From assembly GCA_963732695.1 (NCBI GenBank), contig CAVTAP010000008.1:124001-188000 (forward strand): a stretch of 64,000 nt of DNA, read 5' to 3'. Both the position numbers and the translations under genes were made by a program. This DNA is from CADEDH01 sp963732695. GTDB lineage: Bacteria > Actinomycetota > Acidimicrobiia > Acidimicrobiales > SZUA-35. The notes under the pieces are model-generated. The model was not told where the DNA came from. It made no database searches and saw only the letters and a program-made list of their open reading frames with translations. Of this stretch, positions 59,901 to 64,000 are shown piece after piece (position 1 is the first letter of the stretch; every line of letters starts with the position of its first letter).

Positions 59901-60739
59901 ACTCCACGCTGTCGGAGTACGCCGCCCTCGGCTTCGAGTACGGCTACTCGCTGGCCAACCGAGACTGCCTGGTGCTGTGGGAGGCCCAGTTCGGCGACTT
60001 CATCAACGGCGCCCAGATCGTGATCGACCAGTACCTGGTGGCGGCGGAAGACAAGTGGAACGAGACGAGCGGGCTCGTGCTGCTCCTCCCCCACGGCTAC
60101 GAGGGCCAGGGCCCCGATCACTCGTCGGCCCGTCTCGAGCGGTTCCTCCAGCTGTGCGCCGAGGACAACATCCAGGTGGCCAACGTGAGCACGGCGGCCC
60201 AGTTCTTCCATCTGCTGCGGCGCCAGATGCTGCGCACCGTGCGCAAGCCGCTGGTGGTGTTCACCCCGAAGTCGGGCCTGCGGGCCAAGGCCACGCGCTC
60301 GCCGCTGTCGGCCTTCACCTCGGGCTCGTTCGAGGAGGTGCTCGACGATACCGGCGTGCGCGATCCCCAGTCGGTGAAGCGCATCATCCTCGCCTCGGGC
60401 AAGGTGGCCAACGAGGCCATCGCCCACCGCGACTCGAACGAGGTGGGGACGGTGGCCGTGGTGCGGGTGGAGCAGCTGTACCCGTGGCCCACGCGGGCGC
60501 TGGCCAACGCCGTGGCCCGCTACCCCAACTCCACCGAGGTGGTGTGGCTCCAGGAGGAGCCGGAGAACATGGGCGCCTGGAACTCGATCAAGGCCCATCT
60601 GTTCGACGGCCACGGCATGACCCACAAGGTGCGGCGGGTGAGCCGGGCCGAATCGGGCAGCCCGGCCACCGGCTCCAACGCCATCCACCAGCAGGAGCAG
60701 GAGGAACTCCTCAACCGCGCCTTCGGCGCCATCGGCTGA
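56924..60739 (+). CDS. kgd: Multifunctional 2-oxoglutarate metabolism enzyme (Kgd/OdhA)
   Basis: 1271 residues, the length of the actinobacterial fusion. N-terminus WLIDELFSQYQEDPRSVPDEWRRLF as in OdhA/Kgd; an Ala/Pro-rich linker (residues ~55-140); an E2-like acyltransferase domain to ~385 with STYDHRIIQGAESGLFLKKV; then the thiamine-diphosphate E1 core with GMAHRGRLNVLVNILGK, HGDAAFAGQGVVAETLNLS and FSYGH-like YRRHGHNEGDDPSYTQP; and a C-terminal end QEEPENMGAW. It works in the 2-oxoglutarate dehydrogenase complex and TCA cycle. Starts at GTG 56924. No odhI gene adjoins it. Confidence 0.96.
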   Translation: MNSPNGPATAGPNSWLIDELFSQYQEDPRSVPDEWRRLFDERAVSGGDAAPDPAAVPAPAWLTPPAAPAVSNGPAQVTEAAPLPALPSAVPVAAAPEPVVTAPAVAPAPATAPTAAAPAPAAPPAPAAAPPAPAPAPAADGADDGELLRGVAARIAANMEASLAVPTATSFRNVPAKLLEVNRLVLNNHLRRVRGGKVSFTHIIGYAVVRAIATTVPAINNTFAHDAAGKPRIFRHPHVALGIAVDQEKADGSRSLVVPVIKEADTLDFADFVDAYEQQIDKVRANKLSPDDLMGATVTLTNPGTIGTVQSVPRLMPGQGAIIGVGAMGYPAEFQAADPKVLAQLGLSKVITLTSTYDHRIIQGAESGLFLKKVHELLLGEDGFYVGIFEDMGVPYDAVQWRADHGASEGLDGMEAALAKQMAVSTLVNQYRVRGHLIANINPLDDSLKRHPELDPATYGLTIWDLDREFLTGGREGIYAAVGGSSRSMKLGEILGVLRDAYSRTVGIEYMHIANPEEKRWIQEQVEGRPVTLERETQHHILERLSAAEAIEKFLAARYVGQKRFGLEGTESTIPTLDAVLSAAADGGLERAVIGMAHRGRLNVLVNILGKRPEELFGEFEGAIDENSIQGSGDVKYHMGYEGKHTSPGGASIDIGLAANPSHLETVDPVVVGMVRAHMDRTVRQDYPVLAVLIHGDAAFAGQGVVAETLNLSQVRGYKVGGTIHLIINNQLGYTTAPHQGRSTDYSTDVAKAVQAPIFHVNADDPEACVRVAHLAFAYRQRFNKDVVVDLIGYRRHGHNEGDDPSYTQPVMYRKIGERAPVRTLYTQTLIDKGDISMEEATEALDYFQQLLQTALDETRESAPPKGLRAKPAPPPLGVLPHVETGVDAELLDHIHNTLSVVPEGFTVHPKLARQFEARAQMYRSGEVDWALAEAFAYGSLLAQGTSVRLAGQDSRRGTFAHRHATLHDYQTGAEFTPLAELAPSGTNFWIYDSTLSEYAALGFEYGYSLANRDCLVLWEAQFGDFINGAQIVIDQYLVAAEDKWNETSGLVLLLPHGYEGQGPDHSSARLERFLQLCAEDNIQVANVSTAAQFFHLLRRQMLRTVRKPLVVFTPKSGLRAKATRSPLSAFTSGSFEEVLDDTGVRDPQSVKRIILASGKVANEAIAHRDSNEVGTVAVVRVEQLYPWPTRALANAVARYPNSTEVVWLQEEPENMGAWNSIKAHLFDGHGMTHKVRRVSRAESGSPATGSNAIHQQEQEELLNRAFGAIG

Positions 60740-60788
60740 AGGAGAACGAGTGCGCCGGCGGGACTTCGCCGAGCCTGGCCAGAAAGAG

Positions 60789-61439
60789 CTAGGCGAGCTC
60801 GAGCTCCAGTACGGCTGAGAGCTCGGCCAGAGCCTGGGCCGCGTTCATCACCTTGATGGTGGTCATGCCCATGGCCTTGGCCGGTTTGAGATTGATCCCG
60901 AGGTCGTCGAGGTACACCGCCTGGTGTGGCTCGATCGCCATCACCTCCAACGCCCGTCGGTAGAACTCGGGCTCCGGCTTGCGCACGCCGATCACCGACG
61001 ACTCGATCACGGCGTCGAACATCGTCATCACCTCACGCGTGTCGGCCCGGCCGTTGCCGTTGGCCACACCGTCGGAGTTGATGGCGCCGTGCGAGCGGAA
61101 GTTGTTCGTCACGCACGCGGTGCGCAAGCCCGCGCCCTTGATGCGGCGGATCGCTTCCACCATCTCGGGGCGCACGTCACCGCCCAGCAACTCGAGCACG
61201 GCATGGCCACTGAGGCGATGACCCAACGCCGCCGCCTCCGCTTCGAACATGGCGGCGAACCCGTCGGTGTCGACGTCGCTGCGCTCGAGATGCGCCCACG
61301 CGTTGTCGTCGGGGTTGGTGGCGTTGATGGAACGGATGAGTCCGACGGGCAGACCATTGGCCGCTTCGTAGCGCGCGAACGCGTCGAAGGGGCTGGTGGT
61401 AACCACACCGCCGAAGTCGAACAACACAGCTTCGATCAC
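60789..61439 (-). CDS. HAD-superfamily hydrolase (subfamily IA)
   Basis: 216 residues. Motif I VLFDFGGVVTTSPFDAFARYE; motif II TACVTNNFRSHG; motif III Lys in VIGVRKPEPEFYRRALE; motif IV YLDDLGINLKPAKAMGM. This layout matches the HAD group near the N-terminal half of soluble epoxide hydrolases. The first Asp is followed by FG rather than Asp-x-Asp (second Asp missing), which often marks dehalogenase or phosphatase variants of uncertain activity. Starts at GTG 61439 with TAGTAT 7 bases upstream. Divergent from the PIN-S1 gene. Confidence 0.9.
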   Translation of the reverse strand: MIEAVLFDFGGVVTTSPFDAFARYEAANGLPVGLIRSINATNPDDNAWAHLERSDVDTDGFAAMFEAEAAALGHRLSGHAVLELLGGDVRPEMVEAIRRIKGAGLRTACVTNNFRSHGAINSDGVANGNGRADTREVMTMFDAVIESSVIGVRKPEPEFYRRALEVMAIEPHQAVYLDDLGINLKPAKAMGMTTIKVMNAAQALAELSAVLELELA

Positions 61440-61446
61440 AAACCGG

Positions 61447-61452
61447 ATACTA
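61447..61452 (-). promoter_or_regulatory. Leaderless -10 box TAGTAT
   Basis: TAGTAT on the minus strand lies 7 bases before GTG 61439, the closest to consensus among such boxes in the window. Confidence 0.5.
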
Positions 61453-61559
61453 TTGCCGACTCGAAGTCCTGGTACGAGAGCACACGGGTCCAGCCACATG
61501 AGAGTGCGCAGGACGACAGGACTCGACGACGACACGTCGCATGGTTTGACTGGGCAGGT

Positions 61560-63059
61560 ATGGCACGCACCGATCGACACCTCGTAGTGGATGGATCGAA
61601 CATCGCAACCGAAGGACGCTCGCTCCCCAGCCTCGCTCAACTCGACGAGGCGGTGCGCGCAGCGACCGCAGAACTCGGGTGCAGTGGGGTGACGGTCATC
61701 GTCGACGCCACCTTCTCGCACCGCATCGACGAGTCGGAGCGGGCGGAGTTCGAAGCAGCGGTGTCGGCGGGTGAGGTCGTCACGCCGCCGGCCGGCGCCA
61801 TCGGCCGGGGCGACGCCTTCATCCTCCAGGTGGCGGAGAAGGCGCGGGCCACGGTGCTGTCGAACGACAGCTTCCAGGAGTTCCACGGGGAGCACGAGTG
61901 GCTCTTCGACGAAGGCCGCCTCATCGGCGGCAAGCCCATCGAAGGTGTGGGTTGGGTGTTCGTCGATCGGGTACCGGTGCGGGGGCCGGCCAGCCGCCGC
62001 TCGGTTCGGGGCGCGGGCAAGGCACCCAAGCGGTCGACGTCGAAGCGGCCCAGCCGCACCACGTCGGCGGCCGCCACCGGCCCGGCGCCCATGCCCAGCC
62101 GGGCCACACCGCCCCCGGCCCGCAGGGCCTCGGTGGTCACATCACCTCTCGTGGCTGCCGCCCCGTCCGGGCGCCAGTCCAACGACGGCTCCCGCCGGGC
62201 CTCGGCCCGGACCGCCGACGGGAACACCGACACGCCGGCCGTCGCCGCCGCTCGGGCGGGCACGGCCTCAGCCGGCACAACCGGCACCGCCCCGGCCGGC
62301 GGCCGCCGGGTCGAGGAGCTGAACGATCCACGTTCGTTCATGAGCTTTGTGAGCAGGTACTCGATCGGGGACGAGGTCGAGGCGGTGGTGGAGCAATTCT
62401 CGTCCCACGGTTGCTATCTCCGGGCGGCGTCTGCGCGCTGCTACCTCCCATGCCGGGCGATGGGGGATCCACCCCCCACCCGGGCCCGGGACGTGGTGGC
62501 CCAGGGGCAGTCCATCATCGTGAAGGTCGAGTCTCTGGACGCCGACCGTCGCGGCATCAACGTTGCGTTGGTGCGAACCGTCGTCGAGCACGGCGACGGT
62601 GAAGTAGGCAAGGAAGGTAAGCAAACCCGTGATCCGGGGGCGGCCAAGGCCCGCTCCAGGACGCCCGCCAACCCCCCTCCGGCGGAGGCACCCGTCGCCG
62701 TAGACGGCTCTGCCCCCCACGAGGGGTCACTCACAAGGAGCACAACCAACGTGGCAACAACCAAGCCGGCCAAGAAGACGGCAACCCGAGGGGTTGCTTC
62801 TGCCAAGAAGGCGGCGGCCACCGGAGCCAAGAAGGCGGCCAAGGCCACCTCGTCGGCTCGGGTGAAGAAGGCCGTCACCAAGAAGGCGGCGACCACCAAG
62901 AAGGCCGCCACCACCAAGAAGGCCACGGCCAAGAAGGCCGTGACCAAGAAGGCCGCCACCAAGAAGGCCGCCACGGCCAAGAAGGCGCCGGCCAAGAAGG
63001 CCGTTGTGAAGAAGACGGCCACCAGGGCCACCGCCAAGAAGGCCGCTGCCAAGAAGTAG
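61560..63059 (+). CDS. PIN/NYN-type RNase with S1 domain and histone-H1-like tail
   Basis: 499 residues. Residues 5-140 resemble the Zc3h12a/NYN RNase fold: HLVVDGSNIATEG (Asp11), VIVDATFSHRIDES, GRGDAFILQVAEKA (Asp near 85), VLSNDSFQEFHGEHEW (Asp near 104). After a ~110-residue basic Pro/Ala/Ser linker comes an S1 RNA-binding domain (about 262-340: YSIGDEVEAVVEQFSSHGCYL, GQSIIVKVESLDADRRGI). Residues ~398-499 are Lys/Ala-rich repeats of AKKA type as in histone-H1-like proteins. An internal GTG 62751 with AAGGAG upstream could start the tail as its own protein. Likely RNA cleavage and binding; inference. Confidence 0.8.
   Translation: MARTDRHLVVDGSNIATEGRSLPSLAQLDEAVRAATAELGCSGVTVIVDATFSHRIDESERAEFEAAVSAGEVVTPPAGAIGRGDAFILQVAEKARATVLSNDSFQEFHGEHEWLFDEGRLIGGKPIEGVGWVFVDRVPVRGPASRRSVRGAGKAPKRSTSKRPSRTTSAAATGPAPMPSRATPPPARRASVVTSPLVAAAPSGRQSNDGSRRASARTADGNTDTPAVAAARAGTASAGTTGTAPAGGRRVEELNDPRSFMSFVSRYSIGDEVEAVVEQFSSHGCYLRAASARCYLPCRAMGDPPPTRARDVVAQGQSIIVKVESLDADRRGINVALVRTVVEHGDGEVGKEGKQTRDPGAAKARSRTPANPPPAEAPVAVDGSAPHEGSLTRSTTNVATTKPAKKTATRGVASAKKAAATGAKKAAKATSSARVKKAVTKKAATTKKAATTKKATAKKAVTKKAATKKAATAKKAPAKKAVVKKTATRATAKKAAAKK
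62751..63059 (+). CDS. Possible nested histone-H1-like protein, in frame
   Basis: An in-frame GTG at 62751 follows AAGGAG (62735-62740) by 10 bases and would give a 102-residue protein beginning MATTKPAKKTATRG. This is how stand-alone H1-like DNA-binding proteins of actinobacteria begin. The sequence is then nearly all Lys, Ala, Thr. It may be a second product of the same reading frame, or simply the tail of the longer protein. Spacing of 10 is slightly long. Confidence 0.4.
   Translation: MATTKPAKKTATRGVASAKKAAATGAKKAAKATSSARVKKAVTKKAATTKKAATTKKATAKKAVTKKAATKKAATAKKAPAKKAVVKKTATRATAKKAAAKK
62760..63058 (+). repeat. Lysine/alanine codon repeats
   Basis: Imperfect direct repeats built on AAGAAGGC(C/G)G, giving about 20 units of Ala-Lys-Lys-Ala/Thr-type sequence. 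Copy number may vary between strains. Confidence 0.8.
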
Positions 63060-63108
63060 CCCCCGGAGCGACCCCGCCCTGGCGGGGGGCGTCCGCTCGA
63101 ATCACGTC

Positions 63109-63137
63109 GTGAGCCCGGTCCTGGTGGCCGGGCTCAC
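63109..63137. terminator. Strong hairpin after the PIN-S1 gene
   Basis: GTGAGCCCGG (63109-63118) pairs with CCGGGCTCAC (63128-63137), followed by GTGCTTT. Ten-base perfect arms and a short T-run make it the most conventional terminator here. Confidence 0.7.
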
Positions 63138-63257
63138 GTGCTTTCCCCCTGGGGGCTACGCGCCCCCGGCGCCTGCGGCGCCTCCCCATCGGGCCAGGGG
63201 GCGCCCCACCCCTGACCGGCGCTACGCGCCGGGGGCGGCCGGGCCAGAGCCGGCGGG

Positions 63258-63263
63258 TAGGCT
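63258..63263 (+). promoter_or_regulatory. Leaderless -10 box TAGGCT
   Basis: TAGGCT lies 9 bases before ATG 63273. Confidence 0.4.
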
Positions 63264-63272
63264 CCACCCACG

Positions 63273-64000
<728 letters not shown>

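Noticed and set aside
56858..60688. A 1276-residue open frame antisense to kgd
   Set aside because: It mirrors the kgd codon bias in a GC-rich gene, is His/Gly/Val-rich without domains, and kgd itself is certain.
60924..61559. N-terminal extension of the PIN-S1 protein
   Set aside because: It runs antisense to the HAD gene and has shadow composition; ATG 61560 begins directly before the PIN-like domain.

Overview
The window is a chromosomal stretch of a very GC-rich bacterium, almost certainly an actinobacterium. An acidimicrobial lineage (Ilumatobacter/Iamia-like) is my best guess, but that placement is inference. Supporting signs are an actinobacterial fused 2-oxoglutarate enzyme (Kgd), a GTP-type PEP carboxykinase, an F420/luciferase-like oxidoreductase, a mycothiol-enzyme-fold protein, a UvrD2-like helicase, a DosR-like response regulator, many CoA-based lipid enzymes, frequent GTG starts, and many starts that look leaderless (TAnnnT 5-9 bases before the start codon). 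I see no rRNA, tRNA, CRISPR array, transposase or phage gene.

Layout. 1-3.2 kb: 3' end of pckG, a glycosyltransferase and an EcsC protein. 3.2-7.2 kb: membrane-anchored proteins and an ECF sigma factor overlapping its putative membrane partner. 7.2-18 kb: CoA and lipid metabolism (Mcr-like racemase, PAP2 protein, fused enoyl-CoA hydratase/3-hydroxyacyl-CoA dehydrogenase, acyl-CoA dehydrogenase plus quinone oxidoreductase) with a small HTH pair, a Tad-like pilin protein and a Cys-phosphatase. 18-21 kb: small ORFs, a DsbA-like protein, an SSI-like inhibitor lipoprotein, a GNAT enzyme and a membrane protein. 21-27 kb: nadA-nadB, a WYL regulator and its divergent DinB-fold neighbour, and an NrtR-type regulator that probably controls nadAB through a tandem operator. 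27-33 kb: a di-iron protein, the frameshifted remnant of an acyl-CoA carboxylase gene, a class III extradiol dioxygenase, and a three-gene overlapping envelope operon (PilM/ASKHA-like protein, ArfA-like OmpA protein, substrate-binding lipoprotein).

32.6-44 kb: nitroreductase, epoxide hydrolase, then enoyl-CoA hydratase, class III CoA-transferase and two CitE/malyl-CoA-lyase-like genes that look like a C4/C5 dicarboxylyl-CoA route; then NIPSNAP, small membrane proteins with a winged-helix regulator, amidohydrolase plus cupin, and an MFS exporter. 43.5-48.4 kb: DJ-1/GlxA pair, ACT-malic enzyme, bPH/SHOCT protein and an F420-type oxidoreductase. 48.5-56 kb: UvrD2-like helicase, then a DosR/DosS-like dormancy island (USP-flavin-barrel fusion, tandem USP, response regulator, PAS kinase, stand-alone cyclic-nucleotide-binding protein) with candidate DosR boxes. 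56-64 kb: exonuclease III, kgd, HAD hydrolase, a PIN/NYN-S1 protein with a histone-H1-like tail, and the start of ettA.

Many gene ends carry long palindromes instead of U-tract terminators. Three of them belong to one ~50-bp repeat family with a conserved centre.
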